Positions 9,400-19,033 of a DNA stretch of 42,880 nt are shown piece after piece. The stretch comes from Dehalococcoidia bacterium (lineage in GTDB: Bacteria > Chloroflexota > Dehalococcoidia > GIF9 > JAUXIO01): NCBI GenBank assembly GCA_030620975.1, contig JAUXIO010000006.1, forward strand, positions 1 through 42,880, in the 5' to 3' direction. Made by a program: the position numbers and the translations under genes. The stretch's first letter is position 1; each line of letters opens with the position of its first letter. Under the pieces are notes generated by a model, which ran no database searches, was not told the origin of the DNA, and worked only from the letters and a program-made list of their open reading frames with translations.

Positions 9400-10767
9400 T
9401 TACGGCCAGTACAATTCTCGTGCCGTTTTCTTCAAATCATCCCTAAAATCAGGGCGGGCAACGACAGTAAGCTCCTCAGCTCTCTCTCGCTGCGACTTCC
9501 CTCTGAGCCGAGCAATGCCATACTCAGTAACTACAATATCGGCTAGCGTATGAGGCACTGTAATCTTTGACCCACATCTCAGCATGGGCACAATGCGAGA
9601 AATAGCTCCATCTTTAGCCGTTGATGGAAAAACGATGATGAATCTTCCGTTTTTAGATAGGTAACTGCCTATAGAAAAAGCAAGTAAGCCTCCGGCACCA
9701 CTAAGCATCTGAGGCCCCATAGACTCGGCATTAACTTGTCCAGTCAAATCTACTTCTAAAGCATTATTAATTGTCACCATGTTATCCAGTGCCCCTATTG
9801 TCCTGGGGTCATGTGTATACTCAATATCACGCAATTCAAACATCGGGTTCATGTGGACAAAGCTCATGTCTTCAGTCGTTCCCCCGCCGATAGCAGTAGC
9901 CACAGCCTTACCTCTATCCAAAGTCTTGTATTTGCCCGTAATCACTCCCGCTCTTACCAATCTTATGATGCCTGCGGGAGTTACCTCAGAATGCCAGCCA
10001 ATATCACATCTATCATCAAGCAAACCGGCGCGAATGAGAGTTTCGCTCGTACTGCCCTGACCAACTTGAATGGTATCGCCATCATGAATCAAAGTGGTAA
10101 CATAAGCACAAATTTGCTTCTGCTCCTCTGTAACCGCCGTCAGTGGTTTCCCATCTAAACGAACCTCACCCGGCTTTCTGCCAGTGTGTGGATGCTCCAC
10201 AAAGTAATCTATTTGCGAAACGTGAACAAAATTATCACCACAAGTTCTAATCAGCCGGTCATTAACTTCAGCTAGAACTAATTTGGCTTTGGCCACCCAG
10301 TGCCTTTTATCATATACTGAAGCACCGAAGCTACAAAAACCATCGCCATCAGGGGGTGAGACTTCAACAAAAAGGACGTCCGCATCCCATTTATCCGGAA
10401 GTTTACCTGTAATACACAAACCGCCTATTACGGCATCTCCCCTCCTTTGGGCCAGGTGATCACTGGCAACTCCTCCAGAAGCAGCAAAGCCAATTTTAAC
10501 CATAAAAGAATCTTCCCACCCCACATCCCACCAGCCAAAATCAACCGTGGGAGAGCCCATAAATATATGTACCCCTCTGAGTTCTTCCTTCCGACTTGCC
10601 AAAGCAAGACACAATGCTAAAGGGTCTCTGCCTATGGGACAAACGACATTATCTCCAGATTTAACCTTCCTAACAGCTTCCTCAGCCGAAATCTTCTTTC
10701 GCTCATACTCCTGTCGCCAATTGGGGTCCAATTTTACTTTCCCTATATATTGCTTTGTCCAATCCAT
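9400..10767 (-). CDS. Acetyl-CoA hydrolase/transferase (Cat1/4-hydroxybutyrate CoA-transferase-like) family protein
   Basis: AEEAVRKVKSGDNV, GWHSEVTPAGI (candidate catalytic Glu), IGGGTTEDMSFVHMNP, VDLTGQVNAESMGPQMLSGAGGLLAF, VTEYGIARLRGKS motifs; paralogous to 38399-39727. Confidence 0.85.
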   Translation of the reverse strand: MDWTKQYIGKVKLDPNWRQEYERKKISAEEAVRKVKSGDNVVCPIGRDPLALCLALASRKEELRGVHIFMGSPTVDFGWWDVGWEDSFMVKIGFAASGGVASDHLAQRRGDAVIGGLCITGKLPDKWDADVLFVEVSPPDGDGFCSFGASVYDKRHWVAKAKLVLAEVNDRLIRTCGDNFVHVSQIDYFVEHPHTGRKPGEVRLDGKPLTAVTEEQKQICAYVTTLIHDGDTIQVGQGSTSETLIRAGLLDDRCDIGWHSEVTPAGIIRLVRAGVITGKYKTLDRGKAVATAIGGGTTEDMSFVHMNPMFELRDIEYTHDPRTIGALDNMVTINNALEVDLTGQVNAESMGPQMLSGAGGLLAFSIGSYLSKNGRFIIVFPSTAKDGAISRIVPMLRCGSKITVPHTLADIVVTEYGIARLRGKSQRERAEELTVVARPDFRDDLKKTARELYWP

Positions 10768-10833
10768 GACTAGTTTGCCACTCTACAACTCAAACAAACT
10801 ACATCTAAAATCATTACCACATACTCAAAAACT

Positions 10834-10892
10834 AGTATACGGCATGAACCTATCTAGCACGTTAAACTCAGAAATAACTTCTCAGGTTTAAC
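10834..10892 (-). promoter_or_regulatory. Candidate -10 (TATACT, minus strand) with upstream imperfect inverted repeat GTTAAAC...GTTTAAC
   Basis: Inverted repeat 10861-10892 (gttaaactcagaa-ataac-ttctcaggtttaac) lies 21 bp upstream of TATACT (10834-10839, minus), ahead of the CoA-transferase gene. Confidence 0.3.
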
Positions 10893-10952
10893 TAAAACCC
10901 AACCTTCAGCGGAGGTAACAAAAAGCCTTAGAATAGAATCACGAACTTTTTA

Positions 10953-11558
10953 CTATTTAGTAGGTGGTGCACTGAGCACTTCGTCAACGAGGCCGTATTC
11001 CACAGCTTGCTCAGCGCTAAGATAGAAATCACGGTCAGTATCATGAGCAATTTTCTCAACCGTTTGACCAGTGTGCTTAGACAAAATATTGCGAATTTTC
11101 TCCTGCATTCGCATGATTTCTCGAGCGGCAATTTCAACATCAGCAGCTTGCCCCTGAGCCCCACCGACCGCTTGGTGAAGATGTATAGTAGAGTTGGGTA
11201 AAGCATAACGTTTACCCTTGGCCCCGGCGCAGAGAAGAAGTGTACCCATACTCGCTGCCAAGCCAACACAAATAGTGGAAATATCAGGACGAGCAAGTTG
11301 CATAGTGTCATAAATGGCAAGACCAGCGCTGATAATGCCGCCGGGGCAGTGAATATAGAGGTTTATATCCTTCTCCGAGTCCTCACGCTCTAGATAAAGT
11401 ATCTGGGCAATAACAAGATTGGCTACTTGGTCGTTAATGGGTGTACCCAAGAAAATAATTCGCTCTTTTAGCAAGAGAGAGTATATATCAAAAGCTCGTT
11501 CTCCTCGTGCACCACTCTCCACTACCGTGGGGATTATGTTTTGAGCAAAACCTTTCAT
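10953..11558 (-). CDS. clpP: ATP-dependent Clp protease proteolytic subunit
   Basis: [31 protein letters not shown] with Ser/His catalytic motifs. Start moved to 11558 ([14 protein letters not shown]) because AAGGAGG sits just upstream of that ATG. Confidence 0.96.
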   Translation of the reverse strand: MKGFAQNIIPTVVESGARGERAFDIYSLLLKERIIFLGTPINDQVANLVIAQILYLEREDSEKDINLYIHCPGGIISAGLAIYDTMQLARPDISTICVGLAASMGTLLLCAGAKGKRYALPNSTIHLHQAVGGAQGQAADVEIAAREIMRMQEKIRNILSKHTGQTVEKIAHDTDRDFYLSAEQAVEYGLVDEVLSAPPTK

Positions 11559-11587
11559 GCTTACCTCCTTATCACAGACTTTCATTA

Positions 11588-12880
11588 TTAAGTCGATCCC
11601 TCGGCTATTTGCTCCAATCGTTCCTCAGTTTTCCGAATAAGTATGAACTGCTGAATAGACTTGCGGGTTTGGGATAATTCAAGGAGTTTCCGCACCTCCC
11701 CAGCCTTCTCACCAGCATCCTTCAAGATTCTTTCCACTTCATTATCCACCTCCGAATCAATAACTTCAATCTTCTCAGCCTCAGCTACTTTATCGAGTAC
11801 GAGTGAGCGAGCAAGATGTCGAGCAGCTACAGGGCGTAACTCCTCGCGGTGCTCTTCTACGGTTCGCTCCATCCTCATCAAATAATCTTCAAGCTCTTTC
11901 ATGCCCCCTGGAAAATTTCCGGCTTCCTTACCAATAAGCCTGTCAATTTCCATCTCCTCCAGAACGGGAGGGTATTCCACCTCACTAAGTTCAACAACGG
12001 CGTCTACTACCTTCTGCCTGAAGTCTGAGCGAGCTCTCTCCTCAGCTCTAGCTCTTAAATCGCTACTTATTCGCTCTCGCAGGGAAGCTAAGTCGCCGCT
12101 GCCGACGCTCCTGGCAAGCTCATCATTCAACTCAGGCAATCTCCTCTCCTTTATCTCAGCAATCACAACACTAAAAGCACATTCCTTTCCAGCAAATTCC
12201 CTTATTGCGTAGTCGCCAGAAAAGGAAAGGGTAAAGTTCTTCTGTTTATTTTTCTCCATTCCCTCCAGCTTCTCAGTAAATCCAGGGAAGGGCAATGAGG
12301 AGTGCTCAACCACTTCACATACGGCGCCTTTATAATTCAGAACGGGTTTCCCCTGAATACTGGCATCCACGTCTAATGTTACTGCATCACCAAACTGAAC
12401 AGAACGCTCTACAGGTAACAGTACCGCTCGCTGGTAGCGGAGTTGCTCAATAGCTGCGCCAACTTCCTCGCCGGTAATTTCCACGGACTCGGACTCAAGT
12501 CTTATGTCATAGTAATTACCAAGCTTGACCGTGGGGCTAACGGGAACAATAGCCTTAAGGATTACTGGCTCAGTTTGAATAACTTCTATTTGTGGCTGAG
12601 CGATGGCCTCAATGCCCTCAGACTTAACTGCCTGCTCATAGACTTGCGGGATTAGTTGCTCCAAAGCCTTCTGGAAAAAAGTTTGCCTGCCTATATGGCG
12701 TTCAAGAACAGGTCGTGGTGCCTTCCCCCGCCGAAACCCGGGAATAGAAAGCTGATTGACAAGACGATGATAGGTTTCATCCAAAGACTTCTCTACCTCA
12801 GAAGTCCCCACCTCTATATCAAGCACTACCTGACTATTTTCGATTTTCTTCGCAGCTACTTTCATTTTCCCTAGATACAC
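11588..12880 (-). CDS. tig: Trigger factor (start GTG 12880 or ATG 12865)
   Basis: [24 protein letters not shown] signature, PPIase and C-terminal domains; directly upstream of clpP. Confidence 0.93.
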   Translation of the reverse strand: MYLGKMKVAAKKIENSQVVLDIEVGTSEVEKSLDETYHRLVNQLSIPGFRRGKAPRPVLERHIGRQTFFQKALEQLIPQVYEQAVKSEGIEAIAQPQIEVIQTEPVILKAIVPVSPTVKLGNYYDIRLESESVEITGEEVGAAIEQLRYQRAVLLPVERSVQFGDAVTLDVDASIQGKPVLNYKGAVCEVVEHSSLPFPGFTEKLEGMEKNKQKNFTLSFSGDYAIREFAGKECAFSVVIAEIKERRLPELNDELARSVGSGDLASLRERISSDLRARAEERARSDFRQKVVDAVVELSEVEYPPVLEEMEIDRLIGKEAGNFPGGMKELEDYLMRMERTVEEHREELRPVAARHLARSLVLDKVAEAEKIEVIDSEVDNEVERILKDAGEKAGEVRKLLELSQTRKSIQQFILIRKTEERLEQIAEGST

Positions 12881-12900
12881 TCACAATGGTTAACAAATCT

Positions 12901-12928
12901 AATTGGTAAAGGTGTTGCTTCACCAATT
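12901..12928. repeat. Imperfect hairpin between aspS and tig
   Basis: aattggtaaag-gtgttg-cttcaccaatt, 11-bp arms with one mismatch. Confidence 0.4.
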
Positions 12929-12935
12929 GCAAGCT

Positions 12936-14741
12936 CTATTCCAAATTCTCCTCCTTCAACTTAAGATGTAACTCCTTAAGCTGCTCTTCCGATACAGTCG
13001 AGGGAGCATCACTCATTAAATCCGTAGCACTTTGGTTTTTGGGGAACGCGATTACATCCCTAATATTCTTTTCCCCAGCCAATAACATTACTAATCGGTC
13101 AATGCCAGGAGCAATGCCGCCGTGAGGCGGTGCTCCATACTCCAAAGCTTCTAAGATGTGCCCAAAGCGCTCTTTCATCTCCTCCTCTCCATAACCCAGT
13201 AATCTAAATATCTTCTCCTGAAGCTCACGAGTATGGATTCTGATACTTCCGCTGGAAAGCTCACAGCCGTTACAAACGACATCATAATGGCGAGCGTGAA
13301 CCTTCGTTGGGTCTACATCAAGCAGTGGCATGTCCTCTTGCCGAGGTGCAGTGAAGGGATGATGCATGGGCTCCCAGCGATGAGTACCCTCATCCCACTC
13401 CAAAAGAGGGTAATCAACTACAAAGACAAAAGCTAAAAGATTAGGGTCAGCTAAGCCAAGACGATATCCCATTTCACAGCGCAATTCACTAAGCACTTTA
13501 TCCGCCAGCTTTGGTTTCCCAGCTACAATAAGTATAAGATCGCCTAGTTTCGCCTCAAGTCTCTGGGCTATAGCTATTGCCTGCTCTAATGTCAAATACT
13601 TAGTAACTACCGATTTAACTTCGCCAAGAGTTAATTGCTCAAGGCTGCTACCTGCCCTTCCACTTAAAGCTATAGTTATTAAACCTTCAGCCCCATAGCT
13701 TTTAGCTAGCTCAATAAGCTCATCAAGCTGCTGCCGAGAGTAATTAGCACAGCCGGGTACGCATATCCCCTTTACTTTTCCCCCCGCTTGAATAGTAGAG
13801 CAAAAGATAGCAAATTCGGACTGTGCAGCAATGTCAGATAAATCCCTGATTTCCAGTCCAAAACGCACATCTGGCTTATCTGTACCATAACGCTCCATTA
13901 CCTCGGCATAAGAAAGCCGTGGAAGAGGCATTAATAGCCGCATTTCAGGCTTAACTGCCTTTACGAGAGAAGTAAACAATTCCTCAAGAAGGTTAAGTAT
14001 GTCGTCCTCATCCACAAAGCTCATTTCTAAATCAAGCTGTGTAAATTCAGGTTGACGGTCAGCACGTAAATCCTCATCTCGGAAGCAACGAGCTATCTGA
14101 AAATACCTCTCAAAGCCGGCTACCATCAGTAATTGCTTAAGTTGCTGAGGAGATTGAGGAAGAGCATAAAACTTGCCTGGATGAAGACGACTGGGTACGA
14201 GATAATCACGTGCTCCCTCAGGGGTGCTCTTAATTAAAATGGGAGTTTCAATTTCAACAAAACCTTTAGCATCCAGAAAATCTCGGATAAACTTTATCAC
14301 TCGATGACGGAGTAGAATGTTATCTCTCATTCTAGGTCGCCTCAAGTGCAGATAGCGATATCTAAGGCAAAGGCTTTCTGCAACTTCTACATCCTCATTT
14401 ATATAAAAGGGTGGCTCTAACGAAGGATTAAGAATTGTCACATGTTGAGCAATAACTTCAACATCTCCAGTGGCTAACTTGGGATTTTCCGTACTGGGAG
14501 GACGCTGAACAACCTCGCCAGTAACTTGAATGACATACTCATTGCGCAGCTCATTGGCCAGCTCGTGTGCCATGCTTGATATTTGCGGGTCAAAAACTAC
14601 CTGAACTATACCCTCGCTATCCCTGAGGTCAACAAATACTAAACCCCCATGGTCGCGGCGGCGATGTACCCACCCCCCCAGAGTCACATTACAACCAATA
14701 TGTTCCTTCCTTACAGCTCCACAGCTATGGCTCTTAAGCAA
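12936..14741 (-). CDS. aspS: Aspartyl-tRNA synthetase (TTG start)
   Basis: GWVHRRRDHGGLVFVDLRD, FEIETPILIKSTPEGARDYLVPSR, QSPQQLKQLLMVAGFERYFQIARCFRDEDLRADRQPEFTQLD, GIAPGIDRLVMLL. Confidence 0.98.
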   Translation of the reverse strand: MLKSHSCGAVRKEHIGCNVTLGGWVHRRRDHGGLVFVDLRDSEGIVQVVFDPQISSMAHELANELRNEYVIQVTGEVVQRPPSTENPKLATGDVEVIAQHVTILNPSLEPPFYINEDVEVAESLCLRYRYLHLRRPRMRDNILLRHRVIKFIRDFLDAKGFVEIETPILIKSTPEGARDYLVPSRLHPGKFYALPQSPQQLKQLLMVAGFERYFQIARCFRDEDLRADRQPEFTQLDLEMSFVDEDDILNLLEELFTSLVKAVKPEMRLLMPLPRLSYAEVMERYGTDKPDVRFGLEIRDLSDIAAQSEFAIFCSTIQAGGKVKGICVPGCANYSRQQLDELIELAKSYGAEGLITIALSGRAGSSLEQLTLGEVKSVVTKYLTLEQAIAIAQRLEAKLGDLILIVAGKPKLADKVLSELRCEMGYRLGLADPNLLAFVFVVDYPLLEWDEGTHRWEPMHHPFTAPRQEDMPLLDVDPTKVHARHYDVVCNGCELSSGSIRIHTRELQEKIFRLLGYGEEEMKERFGHILEALEYGAPPHGGIAPGIDRLVMLLAGEKNIRDVIAFPKNQSATDLMSDAPSTVSEEQLKELHLKLKEENLE

Positions 14742-14772
14742 AATGCTCTCCGTTCAAGTAACCCATTTTGCG

Positions 14773-14801
14773 ATTATAGCTTACAGAGGGTCTTAATTCA
14801 A
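14773..14801 (-). promoter_or_regulatory. Sigma70-type promoter for aspS (TTGAAT-17-TATAAT)
   Basis: Minus-strand reading TTGAAT taagaccctctgtaagc TATAAT, ~30 bp upstream of aspS. Confidence 0.6.
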
Positions 14802-14930
14802 TTTGGCAGCCAGTCCAACCTGCCCAAATGTAGCTCAAGATAAAAAGTACAAACTTCAGAATGCGCCAAGAGTCCAGACTAAAAATTGTGAGAGGCAAGC
14901 GTGCTTAAAACGACGCCAAGAGCTCAGAAA

Positions 14931-16103
14931 TTACTGGCATCCTCGCGATGAATCCAGCCATTTTTGCTTTTGAGAAAGTCTAACTTCCTCATCGGTAGTC
15001 CGATACCTGGCAAGAAACTCAGCCCTGAAGCTGGCAAAAGTCCCTCTGCGAATACTGTCTTGAGTTTTATGTATGAGCCTGGCAATGAATCGCAAATTGT
15101 GAAGAGTGGCTAACCTGTAAGCTAGCAATTCCTCACATTTAAACAGGTGATGGAGATAAGCTGACGAGAAAGTACGACAGGTATAGCAATCGCAATCAGC
15201 ATCAATCGCATCCTCTTTTGTTCTGTAATACGAATTCCTTATATTGCATCTTCCATCAGGCGTTAATAAAGCACCGTTACGAGCTATCCGAGTAGGCAGA
15301 GCGCTATCAAAGAGGTCTATACCTCTAGCTACACCTTCAACGATATCTTCAGGAGAGCCTACACCCATTAGATAACGAGGTCTATCCCGAGGCAGAAAAG
15401 TTACCGTCTCTTCTACCACAGTCCAAGTTGTCTCCTTAGTTTCCCCCAGGCTCAAACCGCCGATAGCATAGCCGGGGAAATCCAAGGAGGTGAGAGTAGC
15501 TGCCGATTCTCGCCGCAATTGGGGAAAGCTACCTCCCTGGACAATCCCATAAAGGAGCTGATTTTGAGATTGATGATGTTTAAGGCATCTCTCTGCCCAT
15601 CGGTGAGTCCTTTCCATCGCTTCACGCACCTGAGCTATATCGGTGGTATAGGGTGGACACTCATCCAGAACCATAATGATGTCAGCACCGAGTGCCTCTT
15701 GAAACTCAATCACCAATTCTGGGGTCAGAAAATGGTCACTGCCGTCAATGTGAGAGCGAAAAAGAATTCCCTCATCGCTAATTTGACGTAAACTTGCCAA
15801 GCTGAAAACCTGATATCCACCGCTATCCGTCAATATGGGGCCATCCCAACATATAAATTTGTGTAGTCCACCCAGCTTTTCAACAATTTCTATACCCGGC
15901 CTCAGATAAAGATGGTAAGTATTGGCCAACAACATAGTTGCCCCTATATTCCTCAATTCCTCCGGGGTCAAAGCCTTAACTGTCCCCTGACTACCCACCG
16001 GGATGAAGACGGGCGTAAGCACCACACCATGAGGGGTAAATATCTCCCCCGCCCTCGCCTCTGTGCCCGGACAAGTTGTCACCAATGTAAAGCTATTATT
16101 CAC
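14931..16103 (-). CDS. tgt: Queuine/archaeosine-type tRNA-guanine transglycosylase (GTG start)
   Basis: TDSGGYQVFSL, GGLSLGE, LMGVGSPEDIVEGVARGIDLFDSALPTRIARNG, zinc site CDCYTC...H. Confidence 0.97.
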   Translation of the reverse strand: MNNSFTLVTTCPGTEARAGEIFTPHGVVLTPVFIPVGSQGTVKALTPEELRNIGATMLLANTYHLYLRPGIEIVEKLGGLHKFICWDGPILTDSGGYQVFSLASLRQISDEGILFRSHIDGSDHFLTPELVIEFQEALGADIIMVLDECPPYTTDIAQVREAMERTHRWAERCLKHHQSQNQLLYGIVQGGSFPQLRRESAATLTSLDFPGYAIGGLSLGETKETTWTVVEETVTFLPRDRPRYLMGVGSPEDIVEGVARGIDLFDSALPTRIARNGALLTPDGRCNIRNSYYRTKEDAIDADCDCYTCRTFSSAYLHHLFKCEELLAYRLATLHNLRFIARLIHKTQDSIRRGTFASFRAEFLARYRTTDEEVRLSQKQKWLDSSRGCQ

Positions 16104-17245
16104 TCTCCACCTTGGCGCAGCAAATGGGTCGCAATGATTACTCTTTGTATTTCAGAAACTCCCACGTACACTTCGGCCATCTTGGCATCCCGATACAGCC
16201 GCTCCACGGGCGAAGTTTTTACAAGTCCATACGAGCCGTGGACCTGTATCGCCATACGGGTGACCTCAACGGACATCTGCGAGGCAAATAGTTTAGCTAT
16301 GGCAGATTCACAGCGGATATTTAGCCCTCTATCTCGAAGAAAAGCAACTCTGTAGGTCAACCACCTCGCCGCCTCTATTCTTGACGCCATCTCTGCCAGA
16401 AGCCACTGAATGGTAGGTAGCTCGGCGATAGACTTGCCCAAGGCTTTTCTCTGGCGAGCATAATCAATGGACAGGCCAAGGGCTGCTTGAGCTACACCTA
16501 AACTCTGAGCGGCAACCCCAAGCCTCTCCACACTTATGGCTTCCAAGAGAATCTCAAAGCCATTCCCTTTTTTACCCAGAAGATTCTCCTCGGGCACGGA
16601 AAGGTTATCAAGATATACTTCCGAGGTTCTTAAGCCTCTCAGCCCCAGAGTTTCGTAAGGTTCATGCACTATGAACTCATCAGAGGAGGTATCAGCAATA
16701 AAAGCACTCACTCTACCCGTGTCATCCTTGGCAAAAATGATTGCCAACCGGGCTATCGGCGAAAGTGAAACAAAATTTTTGGTGCCGGTGATGAAATAAT
16801 TCTTGCCCTCAAGCCTTGCCGTGGTGGAAATAGCTCTAGGGTCAGAACCCGTAGCCGGCTCAGTAAACCCAAAGCAACCAAGACACTTGCCCGAAGCTAA
16901 TGGAAAAAGAAACTTCTCCTTCTGCTGTTCATTACCAAAGCGGAAAAGCGACTCCTCGGCGAGGGAATTTACAGCTATGACAGCCCCCGTCACCATTGCA
17001 GCACAACAAAGCTGCTCAATCAGCAAACTATAATTAACATAGCCAGCAGCACCACCACCATACTGATTGGGATAGGGCACCCCAAAATAGCCCAAGCTGG
17101 CCATCTCCTCAATGAGTTCAAGGGGAAATTGCCCAGTGCGGTCAATTTCAGCAGCCCGCGGCTTAATTCGAGCTTCAGCAAATTTCCTGACCGCCGCTTG
17201 AAACATTTTTTCCTGTTTCGTAAATTCGAAATCCACTTGGCCCAC
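16100..17245 (-). CDS. Acyl-CoA dehydrogenase
   Basis: CFGFTEPATGSDPRAISTTA, ARQRKALGKSIAELPTIQW, IQVHGSYGLVKTSPVERLYRDAK motifs; GTGA overlap with tgt. Confidence 0.93.
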   Translation of the reverse strand: MGQVDFEFTKQEKMFQAAVRKFAEARIKPRAAEIDRTGQFPLELIEEMASLGYFGVPYPNQYGGGAAGYVNYSLLIEQLCCAAMVTGAVIAVNSLAEESLFRFGNEQQKEKFLFPLASGKCLGCFGFTEPATGSDPRAISTTARLEGKNYFITGTKNFVSLSPIARLAIIFAKDDTGRVSAFIADTSSDEFIVHEPYETLGLRGLRTSEVYLDNLSVPEENLLGKKGNGFEILLEAISVERLGVAAQSLGVAQAALGLSIDYARQRKALGKSIAELPTIQWLLAEMASRIEAARWLTYRVAFLRDRGLNIRCESAIAKLFASQMSVEVTRMAIQVHGSYGLVKTSPVERLYRDAKMAEVYVGVSEIQRVIIATHLLRQGGE

Positions 17246-17263
17246 TTTCTCCCGAATTAATTG

Positions 17264-19027
17264 CTATGCTTTACGATTAGAATCCCTCCCAACTGCTGCG
17301 CTGGTATAAGCTCCAATAATATCGTGTCGGCGCAATACCCCCAATAATTTCTTGGGTGCTTGGCGATCAACTACGGGAATACGCCCCACATCACGACCGC
17401 CAAACTGCGCCAAGACATCGTGTATATTCTGGTCTGGATAAGCTACGATTGGAGACTTAGTAGCAATATCTCCAGCAGTCAGCTTGGCAGCATCCCGCAA
17501 TGCCGAGCTTTCAACATCTTCTAGGGTAACCACGCCATAAAGACGACCATCTCCATCAATTACTGGAAAACCATGATGACCAGTCTCGGTAAATTTGGTG
17601 CTCAGCTCACTGATAGGCATTTCAGGCGAAACGGTGGGGAAATTTCGCGTCATAACTTCGCTTACGCGAATGGTCCTCATTATATCTGCTCGTAAGTGCT
17701 GCCGAATGTCCACGCCTCGCCGCCGTAGTTTAAGAGTATAGATGCTCTCACGGTTAAGGCTATAAGCAATAAAAGTGCTGATAACCACAGCAATCATCAA
17801 GGGCAAAATAAGAGTATAGTTCCTAGTCATTTCAAAAAGCATGATAATCGCCGTAATGGGAGCCCGCGCCGCCCCTGCGAAGAATGCACCCATAGCCACT
17901 AAAGCATAAGCTCCCGAGGAAGCGGTAATCGCCGGATAAAGTTGGTGTACAACAGTGCCAAAGGCACCACCCAACATCGCGCCAATGAACAAAGAGGGCG
18001 CAAAAACCCCACCGCTACCACCGCTGCCAAGGGTGGCTGAAGTAGCTAACATCTTCAAGACCGCCATTATAAGGAGAGCGCCAAGTCCTATCTGCCCAGC
18101 CAAGGCGTAATCAACACTCATACGGCTCACCCAGCAAGTCTCCCCATAGCCGACCCCAAAGACGTCATAGGAATATAAACCAATGAATCCAACCAGAATG
18201 CCGCCAAAGATAGGCTTCAGATAATCAGGAATTCGCCACGCATTAAAGATATCTTCACATCTATACAACACAAATATAAAGGCTACAGCAGCCAAGCCAC
18301 AAACGATACCCAAGACAAAGTAAGGCACCATCTCCCAGTAGTTAATTACCGCGTATGGAAATATACTAAACGCTGGACTATCCCCCAAAAATCTGAGCGC
18401 GATGGCATCAGCCACAACTGAGCTAATTACCACGGGAGCCAAATTGCGTACCACAAATCTTCTCTGGATCACTTCAAGGGCAAAGAAAACGCCGCCAATT
18501 GGGGCATTGAAGGTGGCCGAGATGCCACCAGCCACTCCACAGAGCATTAGCGTCCTCAGCCAGTCCTCAGGCAGTTTAAGCCATTGTCCTATAGCTGAGC
18601 CCGCTGAGGCACCAATCTGAACAATGGGGCCTTCTCGCCCTGCAGAACCACCGCTGCCAATACATATTGAAGATGCCAATGACTTAACTGCTGCCACTCG
18701 AGGTCGAATGCGACCACCACCAACGGCAAAAGCCTCCATGACCTCGGGAACACCATGCCCCTTGGCCTCCCGAGCGCCGAAATAGACGAGGAGTCCCACC
18801 AGGAGCCCACCCGCGGCTGGCAGAAGAATCACGTAATATTGCCCCATAAAACTCAAAACATCGGCACCACCAAGAAAGAAGGAAGACTGAAAAGTCTTAA
18901 TCAGCCATCTGAAGACCATCGCTCCAAATCCAGCAATAGCCCCGACCACAACCGACAGGCCTATTCCCATAAACATCTCTGAAGAACGTAGTAAGCTTAA
19001 AAAATGCCTTAACCTTGTCATTCTCAA
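17264..19027 (-). CDS. CLC-family chloride channel/transporter with C-terminal CBS pair
   Basis: GHGVPEVM, GSGGSAGREGPIVQIGA, FNAPIGGVFFALE, GGVFAPSLFIGAMLGG motifs; two CBS-like repeats at C-terminus. Confidence 0.95.
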   Translation of the reverse strand: MRMTRLRHFLSLLRSSEMFMGIGLSVVVGAIAGFGAMVFRWLIKTFQSSFFLGGADVLSFMGQYYVILLPAAGGLLVGLLVYFGAREAKGHGVPEVMEAFAVGGGRIRPRVAAVKSLASSICIGSGGSAGREGPIVQIGASAGSAIGQWLKLPEDWLRTLMLCGVAGGISATFNAPIGGVFFALEVIQRRFVVRNLAPVVISSVVADAIALRFLGDSPAFSIFPYAVINYWEMVPYFVLGIVCGLAAVAFIFVLYRCEDIFNAWRIPDYLKPIFGGILVGFIGLYSYDVFGVGYGETCWVSRMSVDYALAGQIGLGALLIMAVLKMLATSATLGSGGSGGVFAPSLFIGAMLGGAFGTVVHQLYPAITASSGAYALVAMGAFFAGAARAPITAIIMLFEMTRNYTLILPLMIAVVISTFIAYSLNRESIYTLKLRRRGVDIRQHLRADIMRTIRVSEVMTRNFPTVSPEMPISELSTKFTETGHHGFPVIDGDGRLYGVVTLEDVESSALRDAAKLTAGDIATKSPIVAYPDQNIHDVLAQFGGRDVGRIPVVDRQAPKKLLGVLRRHDIIGAYTSAAVGRDSNRKA

Positions 19028-19033
19028 GAAACC

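Noticed and set aside
9779-10158. Overlapping + strand ORFs (93 aa, 115 aa) within the minus-strand CoA-transferase
   Set aside because: Antisense shadow ORFs; no SD or recognisable domain. Same reasoning applies to the many 60-147-aa antisense ORFs throughout (e.g. 15912-16355, 11661-11885, 38914-39324).
11559-11585. First nine codons of the listed clpP ORF
   Set aside because: AAGGAGG directly precedes the ATG at 11558, which gives the normal ClpP N-terminus.
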